Counted from the stretch's first letter, positions 1-7,109 are shown. The stretch is DNA of 8,632 nt from an uncultured Eubacteriales bacterium (GCA_902766185.1 CACXCQ010000279.1:1-8632); one strand, 5' to 3'. Numbers and translations: made by a program. The notes: a model not told the origin generated them from the sequence alone.

Positions 1-2601
1 ATCAGGGAATTGTTTCTCAGCTACTTTGAAAAGCAGGGCCACTACAGAAGGGGTAGCTTCTCGCTGATCCCGGAGAATGACAAGAGCCTGCTTTTGATCG
101 GCGCGGGTATGGCTCCGCTGAAGCCCTATTTCGCCGGGCTGGAGACACCGCCGTCCAAGCGAATGACGACCTGCCAGAAGTGCATCCGCACCGGAGACCT
201 GGAGAACGTAGGACACACCGACCGGCATGGAACTTTCTTTGAAATGCTGGGGAATTTCTCCTTCGGTGATTATTTCAAGGAAGATGCTATCCGCTGGAGC
301 TGGGATTTTGCCACCAACGTCCTGAAGCTTCCGGAGGAGAAACTCTGGGTGACCATCTACGAAGAGGATGAGGAGGCCAGAAAGCTCTGGAGGGATATGA
401 TCGGGATTCCCGAGGAGAAGATCGTGCCTCTGGGCAAGGATGACAACTTCTGGGAGATCGGCATCGGAGGTCCCTGCGGCCCATGCTCCGAGATCTATTT
501 CGACCGGGGCGAGGAGCACGGCTGTGGAAGTCCGGACTGTAAGCCGGGCTGCGAATGCGATCGCTATGTGGAATTCTGGAACCTGGTATTCACTCAGTTC
601 ATCAAGGAAGAGGACGGAAGCTATACTCCGCTGCCGCACCCCAATATCGATACCGGCATGGGACTGGAGAGGATCGCCTGCATCATGCAGGATACCAGTT
701 CCATCTTTGACGTGGACACGATCCAGTACATACTGAAGGAAGTCGCCCTCATCAGCGGCATCAAATACAGCAAAGGCAGGTCCGAATCGGACGTCTCCAT
801 GAGGATCATCACGGACCACCTGAGATCCATGACCTTCATGATCAGCGACGGTATCCTGCCGGGCAATGAGGGAAGAGAATACGTCCTGCGGCGGCTGATC
901 CGCCGGGCGGCACGTCACGGCCGGATGCTGGGCATCGAAGGACCATTCCTCGGGACCCTCAGCGAGAAGGTGGTGGATGTTTCCGGGAAAGCTTATCCTG
1001 AACTGGAGAAGCAGAGAACCTTTATCCATAAGGTCATCGCAGCGGAGGAGGCGAATTTCGCCGCTACCATCGACCAGGGGATGAAGATCATTGAAGAATA
1101 CACCGAGGAGATGAAAACGGCTGATATCTCCGTTCTGGACGGAGAAAAGGCATTCAAACTCCACGATACCTACGGATTCCCCATCGATCTGACGAAGGAG
1201 ATCATGGCGGAAGCCGGTTTCGAAGTGGACGAGGAGGGGTTCGCCCGCGCTATGGCGGAGCAGAAGGACCGCTCCAAGACGGAGACCGAGATGAAGGACG
1301 CTGGCTGGGAAGAAGCTGCGGTGGACTTCGTTTTCGAAGGAGAGACCGAGTTCGTCGGCTATGATCAGGTGGGCTGCAGGAGCACCATCAAAGCGATTCT
1401 GATCGACCAGGAACAGGTGGAGCAGATCAAAGAAGGGGAGAAGGGCGTCCTCGTCATGGACAGATCCCCGTTCTATGCTGAGAGCGGCGGCCAGGCCAGC
1501 GATGTGGGAATGATCTACAACGATAACGGCAGCGTATTCGTCGATTATGTGGAGAAGTTCCAGAAGGTCTTTGTGCACCACGTGACGGGCAGGACCGGCA
1601 CGATCTCCGTAGGTGAGGAAGTACTCAGCGGATACCATGAGATCCAGCGCAACCGAACCGCGGCCAACCACACGGCTACCCATCTGCTGCACAAGGCGCT
1701 GCAGGAGGTGCTGGGAGAACACGTCAAGCAGTCGGGGTCTTCTGTGACAATGGATGGCCTGCGCTTCGACTTCAGCCATTTCCAGGCCATGACGGCAGAA
1801 GAGATCTCCAAGGTGGAGGACATCGTCAACGATAAGATCGGCCACTTCATCGACGTGACCACGCAGGTCATGCCGGCAAAAGATGCCTTTAAGTCCGGTG
1901 CCATGGCCCTGTTCGGCGAGAAGTACGGCGATACGGTCCGCGTGGTATCTATCGGCGATTTCAGCAAGGAGCTGTGCGGCGGCACCCACGTGAAGAACAC
2001 CGGACAGATCGGAGCTTTCCGGATCCTCAGCGAATCCGGCGTCGCCTCCGGAGTCCGCAGGATCGAAGCCATCACCGGCCTGGGGATCCTGGATCATTAC
2101 GTAGAGAACGAAAATCTGCTGGATGATCTGACCGACAGACTCAAAGTCACCCGCGCCACCATCATGGATAAGGCCGAATCCCTTCTGGGGGATGTCAAGT
2201 CCCTGAAGAAGGAGATCGAAGCCCAGAAGAAGGAGAAGATGGCGAGCAGCCTGGGGTCCGTCATCGATGAGGCCAGAGAAGTGAACGGCATGCGCCTGAT
2301 CTGCAAGCGGTATGACGACTTCGGCATCGATGACCTGCGGAACATGGCGGACGGCCTGCGGGCGAAGGAAAAGAACATCGTCATGGTCTTCGCCGCGGTG
2401 AAGGGCGGCAAAGTCACCTTCATGGTCTCCGTCAGCGATGATCTGGTGGAGAAGGGCGTCCACGCCGGCAAGATGATCAAGGAGATCGCCAAGGCAGCCG
2501 GCGGCGGCGGCGGCGGAAAGGCGAATATGGCTATGGCCGGCGCCAAGGACGCGTCGAAGGTCGATGCCGCATTCCAGAAGGCCGAGGAACTGCTGAAATA
2601 A
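1..2601 (+). CDS. alaS: Alanyl-tRNA synthetase, 5'-truncated by the window edge
   Basis: Cytoplasmic class II synthetase that charges tRNA-Ala with alanine and hydrolyses mischarged Ser- or Gly-tRNA-Ala. The reading frame is open from base 1 and already reads IRELFLSYF, the conserved N-terminal helix, so the TTG at 10 is not the start; the true start lies just outside. In window numbering (866 residues), motif 2 is around R75 (RHGTFFEMLGNFSFGDYF), and motif 3 around 219 (GMGLERIA). The Cys-rich insert CGSPDCKPGCECDR precedes WNLVFTQF, as in clostridial enzymes. The editing-domain zinc ligands are present: H557 and H561 (HTATH), C659 and H663 (CGGTH). They sit about 7 residues before the E. 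coli positions I recall (564, 568, 666, 670), so about seven residues are missing. The C-Ala domain ends with the usual glycine run and NMAMAGAKD. All catalytic and editing elements look intact. The neighbour ireB matches the conserved Firmicute order. Confidence 0.97.
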   Translation: MRELFLSYFEKQGHYRRGSFSLIPENDKSLLLIGAGMAPLKPYFAGLETPPSKRMTTCQKCIRTGDLENVGHTDRHGTFFEMLGNFSFGDYFKEDAIRWSWDFATNVLKLPEEKLWVTIYEEDEEARKLWRDMIGIPEEKIVPLGKDDNFWEIGIGGPCGPCSEIYFDRGEEHGCGSPDCKPGCECDRYVEFWNLVFTQFIKEEDGSYTPLPHPNIDTGMGLERIACIMQDTSSIFDVDTIQYILKEVALISGIKYSKGRSESDVSMRIITDHLRSMTFMISDGILPGNEGREYVLRRLIRRAARHGRMLGIEGPFLGTLSEKVVDVSGKAYPELEKQRTFIHKVIAAEEANFAATIDQGMKIIEEYTEEMKTADISVLDGEKAFKLHDTYGFPIDLTKEIMAEAGFEVDEEGFARAMAEQKDRSKTETEMKDAGWEEAAVDFVFEGETEFVGYDQVGCRSTIKAILIDQEQVEQIKEGEKGVLVMDRSPFYAESGGQASDVGMIYNDNGSVFVDYVEKFQKVFVHHVTGRTGTISVGEEVLSGYHEIQRNRTAANHTATHLLHKALQEVLGEHVKQSGSSVTMDGLRFDFSHFQAMTAEEISKVEDIVNDKIGHFIDVTTQVMPAKDAFKSGAMALFGEKYGDTVRVVSIGDFSKELCGGTHVKNTGQIGAFRILSESGVASGVRRIEAITGLGILDHYVENENLLDDLTDRLKVTRATIMDKAESLLGDVKSLKKEIEAQKKEKMASSLGSVIDEAREVNGMRLICKRYDDFGIDDLRNMADGLRAKEKNIVMVFAAVKGGKVTFMVSVSDDLVEKGVHAGKMIKEIAKAAGGGGGGKANMAMAGAKDASKVDAAFQKAEELLK

Positions 2602-2627
2602 GGACGTAAAAGATTTATATGAATCCC

Positions 2628-2657
2628 TTGAATTCGTGAGGGAAATGGTGTTATACT
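2628..2657 (+). promoter_or_regulatory. Sigma-A-type promoter for ireB
   Basis: The sequence shows -35 TTGAAT (2628-2633) and -10 TATACT (2652-2657) separated by 18 bp. Transcription would start near 2663-2665, about 27 bases before the ireB start. This makes ireB independently transcribable from alaS. The promoter is interleaved with inverted repeats that look like operator sites (separate entry). The assignment comes from consensus match and position only. Confidence 0.75.
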
Positions 2658-2672
2658 GAATTCACGAATTCA
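2629..2672. repeat. Operator-like inverted repeats around the ireB promoter
   Basis: An 11-bp perfect inverted repeat, TGAATTCGTGA (2629-2639) and TCACGAATTCA (2662-2672), is separated by 22 bp and has arm centres about 33 bp apart, roughly three helical turns. The right-hand copy lies inside a longer near-palindrome, TGAATTCACGAATTCA (2657-2672), with 7-bp arms and a 2-bp centre. The left copy overlaps the -35 and the right copy covers the predicted start point. This is the arrangement expected for a repressor that binds two sites. An RNA hairpin with a 22-base loop is the alternative; only a weak AATTTT run follows, so I do not call a terminator. The binding protein is unknown. Confidence 0.5.
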
Positions 2673-2690
2673 TAATTTTGGAGGTAATTC

Positions 2691-2939
2691 ATGGACAGAC
2701 AGACGAGATTGTACGACAATTTTGACAGAGTAGAACAAAAAACGATCGAAGAGATCCTGAACCTGGTTTATGACGCGCTGGAGGAGAGAGGATACAACGC
2801 GATCGATCAGATGGTCGGATTCATCCTGTCCGGAGATCCATCCTATATCACAAGCCATAACAACGCGAGAAATGTCATGGGACGGATCGAGCGGGATGAC
2901 CTGGTCGAAGAGCTGATCAAGGCATATCTGAAGAAATAA
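2691..2939 (+). CDS. ireB: IreB family regulatory protein (UPF0297/DUF965)
   Basis: An 82-residue cytoplasmic protein. The start ATG follows GGAGG (2680-2684) with 6-base spacing. The family signature is clear: YDALEERGYNAIDQMVGFILSGDPSYI, then NNARN, then ERDDLVEELIKAYL at the C terminus, matching IreB of Enterococcus faecalis along its length. In E. faecalis, IreB is a small dimeric negative regulator of cephalosporin resistance and a substrate of the PASTA kinase IreK, phosphorylated on N-terminal threonines (established knowledge). Here one N-terminal threonine remains, T5 in DRQTRLYD, so phosphorylation is possible but not shown. It follows alaS as usual in Firmicutes, but the expected neighbour ruvX lies 5.3 kb away. 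It has its own promoter and is followed by a short terminator-like hairpin. The family assignment is sure; the signalling role in this organism is inference. Confidence 0.95.
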   Translation: MDRQTRLYDNFDRVEQKTIEEILNLVYDALEERGYNAIDQMVGFILSGDPSYITSHNNARNVMGRIERDDLVEELIKAYLKK

Positions 2940-2983
2940 GGAACAGTAACCGACATCACCTGCTGTTCTGACAGAATATGAGA

Positions 2984-3005
2984 CGGGCTGCATGGCCCGC
3001 CTTTT
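2984..3005 (+). terminator. Short intrinsic terminator or attenuator after ireB
   Basis: CGGGC (2984-2988) pairs with GCCCG (2995-2999) around the loop TGCATG; an outer G-C pair can form beyond one A-C mismatch. CC and then TTTTCT follow. The stem is GC-rich but only 5 bp and the T-run is 4 bases, so termination is probably partial. It ends only a few bases before the ribosome binding site of the permease, for which I find no promoter of its own; read-through from ireB would therefore set permease expression. A second weaker stem, GAACAG (2941-2946) with CTGTTC (2963-2968), lies just upstream. Confidence 0.55.
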
Positions 3006-3009
3006 CTGT

Positions 3010-3014
3010 AGGAG
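3010..3014 (+). promoter_or_regulatory. Ribosome binding site deciding the permease start
   Basis: AGGAG lies 7 bases before the ATG at 3022. The alternative in-frame ATG at 2992 lies in the loop of the terminator-like hairpin and has no ribosome binding site, so 3022 is chosen. Confidence 0.8.
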
Positions 3015-3021
3015 AACAAAC

Positions 3022-6000
3022 ATGACCCACGCGATGCTCACGACCATGATCAAAAGATACTGGAAGATCCTTATCGGGATGATTTTGATCTGCTCGCTTG
3101 GCGGCGCCGTGCTGACAGGGCTGACAGGAAGTTACCTGTCTTTGGAAAGGTCGCTGGATCGGTACATGGAGGATTACGGCCTCGCGGACGCGGAGATCAC
3201 CATTGATGCCACCGACAATGAGGATCTGGCGGAGACGGTCCGGCAGTTGCCCGGAGTGGAGGGCGTGGATACCCGTTTCACGGGCAATACGGTGATGAAG
3301 GAGGAAGCAGGAAAATACGCCTGGGTTCGCATTCTTTTCTATGAAGAGGAGGATCGCCAGGCGTTTTATTATTGGGAAAAAGCAGACGCTGGCGGCGCTG
3401 TGACCGGAAAGCAGGATGTACTTCTGGAGTATAAGTTCGCCAGCGACAGAGGGATCCGGGCAGGGGACACGATATCCTTCAGGGTGGATGGCGAATACCG
3501 CGATTATGTGGTCGGCGGAATCGTGTCCACGCCGGAGACTCTTGGCATGTCCGCAGAAGACGGAGTCGCTGCCATCCCTTCGGAATTCGGCTACATCTAC
3601 GCGCCTCGCAGCCTGTTGAAAGAGGAGAAGGACCCGGAGCATGAATCGGCTCTTAAGAAGTGGGAAAAGAAATGTCAGGAGCTGGATGAGACGAAGGAAG
3701 AAGCGCAGGATGAACACGACTCCGCCCTGACGAAGATCAGGCAGGCGGAGGACAAACTGAAAAAAGGCGAAGAGGAGTATCAGCAGGCGCTTCCCGGACT
3801 GCGGTCCAAACAAAGCGATCTGGAACATAATCTGAAGCAGCAGAATGATGCCATCGATAACATTAAGACCGCGCAGAAGTCACTGAAGGAGCAGGAGCAG
3901 AGCCTGACCGGCACCAGGGATCTTCTGCAGGAAACGGAAGATACTCTCCAGCAGGCGGCGGACGCCGTGGAGACGATACAGGACCATCCGGATGATACCG
4001 AAGACGCTGCGCAGGCTCTTGATGAGCTGAATGACGCCATGCAAAGGCTGGACGAGCAGCTGACTGCGCTGCGTGACAGCGCGCCAGCAGACATGCAGGA
4101 AGAATTACTGAGGGTCCATGAGCGCATCCTCTATCTGGAAATGGAGACAGAAATGGCGGATCCCGCTGATCCTGTAAAACTCCAGCAGATCATCTCCGGC
4201 GCCGGCATAGTTCTTGAGGAATCGGAGCTGGATCTCACCGCCATCATGGAGGCTAACGAGAAAGGAATCAAAAAGATCCGGACAGAGCAGGAAAAACTCG
4301 CGGAACGCCGTGGGCTGTTGGAGAAGTCCTGCGCAGAAACGGAAAAGGGAATCGCTCTGATCAAAAAGAAGATCAACGATGGAAAACAGAGGATCGCCGA
4401 TGGCCGCAGGACTGTTTCGACGATGAGGGCAGAAGCAGACGCTGCATGGCGGTCCGCAAAAGAATCCTTCGACAAAGCGGAAAAGAAGCTGGCGGATACA
4501 AAAAAAGAACTGGATGACTGGGAAGGTTACGAGAGCTGGTACAACCAGATGCTTCTGTATTTTGAGCCCGGGGTCTCCCACGAGCAGGTGCTGGTGGAAG
4601 CGGAACGGGTCATCGAAGAGACGGCGGAGGACGCACCGGCAAAGACGGAGCCCGTGAGCATTCTCAGCAGCGTGCTTTACCGGGATTCCCAGGTGAAGGC
4701 CAATATCGATGAGAATCTGATCCCACTTCAGAAGATGATCCGGTTCGTACCCGCGCTTCTGTTCGGCGTAGCGCTTCTTACGGTGTTCCTGTTCTTCTCC
4801 ATCATCGTCCTGCGGACTCGCCGTGAGATCGGTATCCTGCGGGCGCTGGGGTACAGTACCGGAAGGATCAGGGCGTTGTTCTCGATGGCAGGAATCAGTG
4901 TGGCGCTGCTGGCGTCTCTGCTCAGCATTCCGGAGTCCATGGTCATCCAGCGCATCATGTCTTCCTTCTTCCGGGATCATTTTGCTCTGCCGGATTATGT
5001 GATCCGATTCTCGGTCTCCCAGTATCTTCTTGCCTGCGCGTTGACCGTGGCGGTATGTCTGGCGGCTGTCCTCGCCGGGACCTGGATACTGGGACGCATC
5101 CAGCCATCTGAGGCCATGTCCGCGGGAGCGCCAGCCCCGCCGCCGCCGGGACGTGTGCTGAGCGCAAGATTGCATAAGCTGAAGCCCGTGACGAGATTCA
5201 CCATCCTGTCTATGCTGCGGAACAAAGGAAGGTTCCTCTTCTCCGCATTCTGCCTGGCCAGCACTCTGGTGCTCATCTTCACGTCACTGTCTATAATCGC
5301 TTCCATGAATAATATCATGGAGGAGACATTCGAGGAACGTATACATTACGACTATGAGATATTTTACCCGGAAAAGCCTGACGCGAAGACCGTGGAAGGA
5401 ATCGCCTCTGTCCGCGGAGTGCAGCAGGTGCAGCCCGTAGAGTACTATTCGGCGGAACTGATAAACGGGGACAAACGCGAAACCATCTCCCTGTATGCCA
5501 TGGACACGGATTCTGACATGATCGGCATCTATGATGAGGATCATCGTTCCATGCAGATCCCCGCCAACGGCGTGCTGCTGGAGCATCATGCCGCAAAGGC
5601 TGTAGGGGCCCGCGATGGAGATCTCGTTCAGATCAATGGGAACTCCGTGCAGATAAACGGACTCAGCCGGCAGAGCATCGAGAGACAGGATTATATATCA
5701 CCTGCCCGGGCGAAGTCTCTGGGCAAACCGACGGCAGGCATCCTCCTTTGCCGCGTGGATGAGGAAGGGCAGGCACGTCTCAGCGAATATCTCGCGGAGG
5801 ATGAATCCTGCCTTTTCGCCGTATCCACCGATGCGGTGCGCGAGAAGATCGACGATATCTATCGGGGACTCAAAATGTACGCCTGGATCATCGTGGCCTT
5901 CGCTGCGCTGATGGGGATACTTATCGTGATCACCTCCTACCAGCACAATATCCTGGAAGTGAAGAGCGAACTCTGCACGCTCAGGACGCTTGGATTCGGT

Positions 6001-6270
6001 CAGCAGGAGATCGCCATCCGATGGCTGGCCCAGTCGACGCTTCATTACGTCGTGTCCTGTCTGATCGGTTTGCCGGCCGGCTTTTGGATAGCGGCAAAGG
6101 CTCTGCACTATATGCAGGATCCCACAAAAGAATACCCCATGAGTGATGCTCTGTGGCCTTATCTGCTCACTCTGGGGATCGTTGCGGTCTATGTGCTGTT
6201 CAGCCATTTTTACTCGATGAGTGAAATGAAGAGATGGGACATCACCCGTGAGGTGAACCGGAGAGAGTGA
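3022..6270 (+). CDS. Large FtsX/MacB-type ABC transporter permease with extracytoplasmic coiled coil
   Basis: A 1082-residue membrane protein built as two tandem FtsX modules. Module 1 has TM1 (about 14-36), a large outside domain (37-570) and TM2-TM4 (about 574-596, 617-640, 668-692). Module 2 has TM5 (about 738-763), a smaller outside domain (764-952) and TM6-TM8 (about 953-975, 1006-1029, 1043-1066). A cytoplasmic proline-rich linker (APAPPPPGR, near 703-712) joins them. Each module has the FtsX coupling segment after its second TM: REIGILRALGYSTGRI and SELCTLRTLGFGQQEI. The module 1 outside domain starts MacB-like and then holds about 300 residues (199-505) rich in E, K, Q and A, strongly predicted as coiled coil with breaks near 353-400. 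Such permeases act with a LolD/MacB-type ATPase in export of lipids, peptides or antibiotics, or transmit force to wall enzymes as FtsEX does; substrate unknown. The probable ATPase is the convergent gene downstream. Fold is sure, function open. Confidence 0.9.
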   Translation: MTHAMLTTMIKRYWKILIGMILICSLGGAVLTGLTGSYLSLERSLDRYMEDYGLADAEITIDATDNEDLAETVRQLPGVEGVDTRFTGNTVMKEEAGKYAWVRILFYEEEDRQAFYYWEKADAGGAVTGKQDVLLEYKFASDRGIRAGDTISFRVDGEYRDYVVGGIVSTPETLGMSAEDGVAAIPSEFGYIYAPRSLLKEEKDPEHESALKKWEKKCQELDETKEEAQDEHDSALTKIRQAEDKLKKGEEEYQQALPGLRSKQSDLEHNLKQQNDAIDNIKTAQKSLKEQEQSLTGTRDLLQETEDTLQQAADAVETIQDHPDDTEDAAQALDELNDAMQRLDEQLTALRDSAPADMQEELLRVHERILYLEMETEMADPADPVKLQQIISGAGIVLEESELDLTAIMEANEKGIKKIRTEQEKLAERRGLLEKSCAETEKGIALIKKKINDGKQRIADGRRTVSTMRAEADAAWRSAKESFDKAEKKLADTKKELDDWEGYESWYNQMLLYFEPGVSHEQVLVEAERVIEETAEDAPAKTEPVSILSSVLYRDSQVKANIDENLIPLQKMIRFVPALLFGVALLTVFLFFSIIVLRTRREIGILRALGYSTGRIRALFSMAGISVALLASLLSIPESMVIQRIMSSFFRDHFALPDYVIRFSVSQYLLACALTVAVCLAAVLAGTWILGRIQPSEAMSAGAPAPPPPGRVLSARLHKLKPVTRFTILSMLRNKGRFLFSAFCLASTLVLIFTSLSIIASMNNIMEETFEERIHYDYEIFYPEKPDAKTVEGIASVRGVQQVQPVEYYSAELINGDKRETISLYAMDTDSDMIGIYDEDHRSMQIPANGVLLEHHAAKAVGARDGDLVQINGNSVQINGLSRQSIERQDYISPARAKSLGKPTAGILLCRVDEEGQARLSEYLAEDESCLFAVSTDAVREKIDDIYRGLKMYAWIIVAFAALMGILIVITSYQHNILEVKSELCTLRTLGFGQQEIAIRWLAQSTLHYVVSCLIGLPAGFWIAAKALHYMQDPTKEYPMSDALWPYLLTLGIVAVYVLFSHFYSMSEMKRWDITREVNRRE

Positions 6271-6283
6271 TCGCCCGTTCACC
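6252..6283. repeat. Inverted repeat spanning both convergent stop codons
   Basis: GGTGAAC (6252-6258) and GTTCACC (6277-6283) form a perfect 7-bp inverted repeat, with two more G-C pairs (6260-6261 with 6274-6275) after one mismatch and a 12-base loop. It contains the permease stop (6268-6270) and the ATPase stop (6279-6281 on the minus strand). No T-run follows on either strand, so it is not a canonical intrinsic terminator; a hairpin in both mRNA ends could still stabilise 3' ends or limit convergent read-through. Confidence 0.4.
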
Positions 6284-6998
6284 ATTCGATATTCCTGGCG
6301 GACACGGGATCCGGACGGGTCTCCTCAGAGAGGATCTTTCCGTTGCGCAGGGTGATGGTGCGGTCTCCCATGCGAGCGATATCCCGGCTGTGCGTGACGA
6401 TGATCACGGTCCGGCCGTGGATCCGTGACAGCTCCTCCAGACGAATGAGGATCTGGCGTCCGGTCTCATAGTCCAGGGCGCCTGTGGGTTCATCGCACAA
6501 AAGCAGGTCGCAGTTTTTGGCCAGAGCCCTGGCGATGGAGACCCTTTGCTGCTGACCGCCGGAAAGCTGAGACGGGTAGGCTTTCGTCTTATCCTGAAGT
6601 TCGGTGAGCCGGATCGCTTCCGCCACCGCCTCCGGATCTCCCGGCGCGGTAAGGGCTATGTTCTCCGTCACCGTGAGCTCAGGGATCAGATTAAAGGACT
6701 GGAAGACGAACCCCACGTGGTCCCGTCGGTACTGTGTAAGCTCTTTCTCGTTACGACGGGCCAGCTCCTGCCCTCGAAACAGAAGAGAGCCGCTGTCCGG
6801 GCGTGTCATTCCTCCCAGCAGGTTGAGCAGAGTGGTCTTGCCGCTGCCGCTGGAACCCAGAATGATCAGAAGCTCGCCGGAGTGAATGTCAAGGCTGACG
6901 TCGTCCAGGGCATGGACCTGGCTTTCGCCGCTGCCGTAATACTTTCGCAGATCGCGGGCCTTGAGGATCACTTCCCGGGATGTAAGTCGTGCGTTCAT
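6279..6998 (-). CDS. ABC transporter ATP-binding protein, LolD/MacB type
   Basis: A 239-residue cytoplasmic ATPase that would power an FtsX-type permease. All nucleotide-binding elements are intact: Walker A GSSGSGKTT (48-56), Q-loop Q100 in FVFQSFNLIPELT, signature LSGGQ (145-149), Walker B LLLCDE (165-170) with D-loop GALD, and switch histidine H203 in VTHSRD. FNLIPELTVTENI and CDEPTGALD are typical of the LolD/MacB/FtsE-like group. The ATG at 6998 is chosen because AGGAGGT lies 6 bases upstream; the longer TTG start at 7019 lies upstream of the predicted transcription start. It converges on the large permease with 8 bp between stops; the pairing of the two as one transporter rests on adjacency and family match. 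Unlike most such pairs they are not in one operon. It has its own promoter, divergent from the glycosyltransferase. Alternative partners elsewhere in the genome cannot be excluded. Confidence 0.94.
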   Translation of the reverse strand: MNARLTSREVILKARDLRKYYGSGESQVHALDDVSLDIHSGELLIILGSSGSGKTTLLNLLGGMTRPDSGSLLFRGQELARRNEKELTQYRRDHVGFVFQSFNLIPELTVTENIALTAPGDPEAVAEAIRLTELQDKTKAYPSQLSGGQQQRVSIARALAKNCDLLLCDEPTGALDYETGRQILIRLEELSRIHGRTVIIVTHSRDIARMGDRTITLRNGKILSEETRPDPVSARNIEW

Positions 6999-7004
6999 GA
7001 TTGT

Positions 7005-7011
7005 ACCTCCT
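7005..7011 (-). promoter_or_regulatory. Strong ribosome binding site deciding the ATPase start
   Basis: On the minus strand AGGAGGT lies 6 bases upstream of the ATG at 6998. It is a near-perfect anti-16S match and rules in favour of this start over the upstream TTG at 7019. Confidence 0.85.
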
Positions 7012-7021
7012 GGCGTCAAAA

Positions 7022-7050
7022 ATTGTAACAGAAGGACGGACGGTTTTCAA
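7022..7050 (-). promoter_or_regulatory. Sigma-A-type promoter of the ABC ATPase gene
   Basis: On the minus strand, -35 TTGAAA (7050-7045) and -10 TACAAT (7027-7022) are separated by 17 bp, with a TGT just before the -10 that gives an extended -10. Transcription would start near 7015, giving a leader of about 17 bases. The match is one mismatch from consensus in each hexamer, so strong expression is plausible. Confidence 0.8.
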
Positions 7051-7061
7051 ATGCTTTTCGA

Positions 7062-7090
7062 TTGAGCGCGGAGCATGCATCCATTATAAT
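7062..7090 (+). promoter_or_regulatory. Sigma-A-type promoter of the glycosyltransferase-ruvX operon
   Basis: -35 TTGAGC (7062-7067) and a perfect -10 TATAAT (7085-7090) are separated by 17 bp. The start point near 7097 leaves a very short leader before the ATG at 7110. Its -35 lies 11 bp from the -35 of the divergent ATPase promoter, so the two polymerase sites abut. Confidence 0.8.
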
Positions 7091-7109
7091 AGGAACAGGG
7101 GAGATTACG

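Noticed and set aside
10..30. TTG at 10 as the alaS start
   Set aside because: The frame is open to base 1 and the residues before it (IRE) match the conserved AlaRS N terminus, so the gene starts outside the window.
2500..2520. Short GGC repeat in alaS as a contingency tract
   Set aside because: A glycine run is a normal part of the AlaRS C-terminal domain at this position.
1545..2546. Minus-strand open frames opposite alaS
   Set aside because: They are antisense shadows of a highly conserved gene, with low-complexity Ser/Pro-rich translations.
2629..2680. The 11-bp inverted repeat as the alaS terminator
   Set aside because: The stem is AT-rich, the loop is 22 bases and the following T-run is weak; overlap with a promoter makes an operator more likely.
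2992..3021. ATG at 2992 as the permease start
   Set aside because: It lies in the loop of the terminator-like hairpin and lacks a ribosome binding site; the ATG at 3022 has AGGAG at the right distance.
4105..5175. Long minus-strand open frame opposite the permease
   Set aside because: Its translation has no recognisable domain and mirrors the codon bias of the permease; it has no ribosome binding site or promoter I can see.
7051..7076. ATGCT...AGCAT inverted repeat between the divergent promoters as an operator
   Set aside because: Only 5 bp per arm with a 16-bp gap; expected by chance in a region this size.
7062..7109. TTG at 7062 as the glycosyltransferase start
   Set aside because: It overlaps the -35 hexamer and precedes the predicted transcription start; homologues begin at the MKILIASDSY-type residue.
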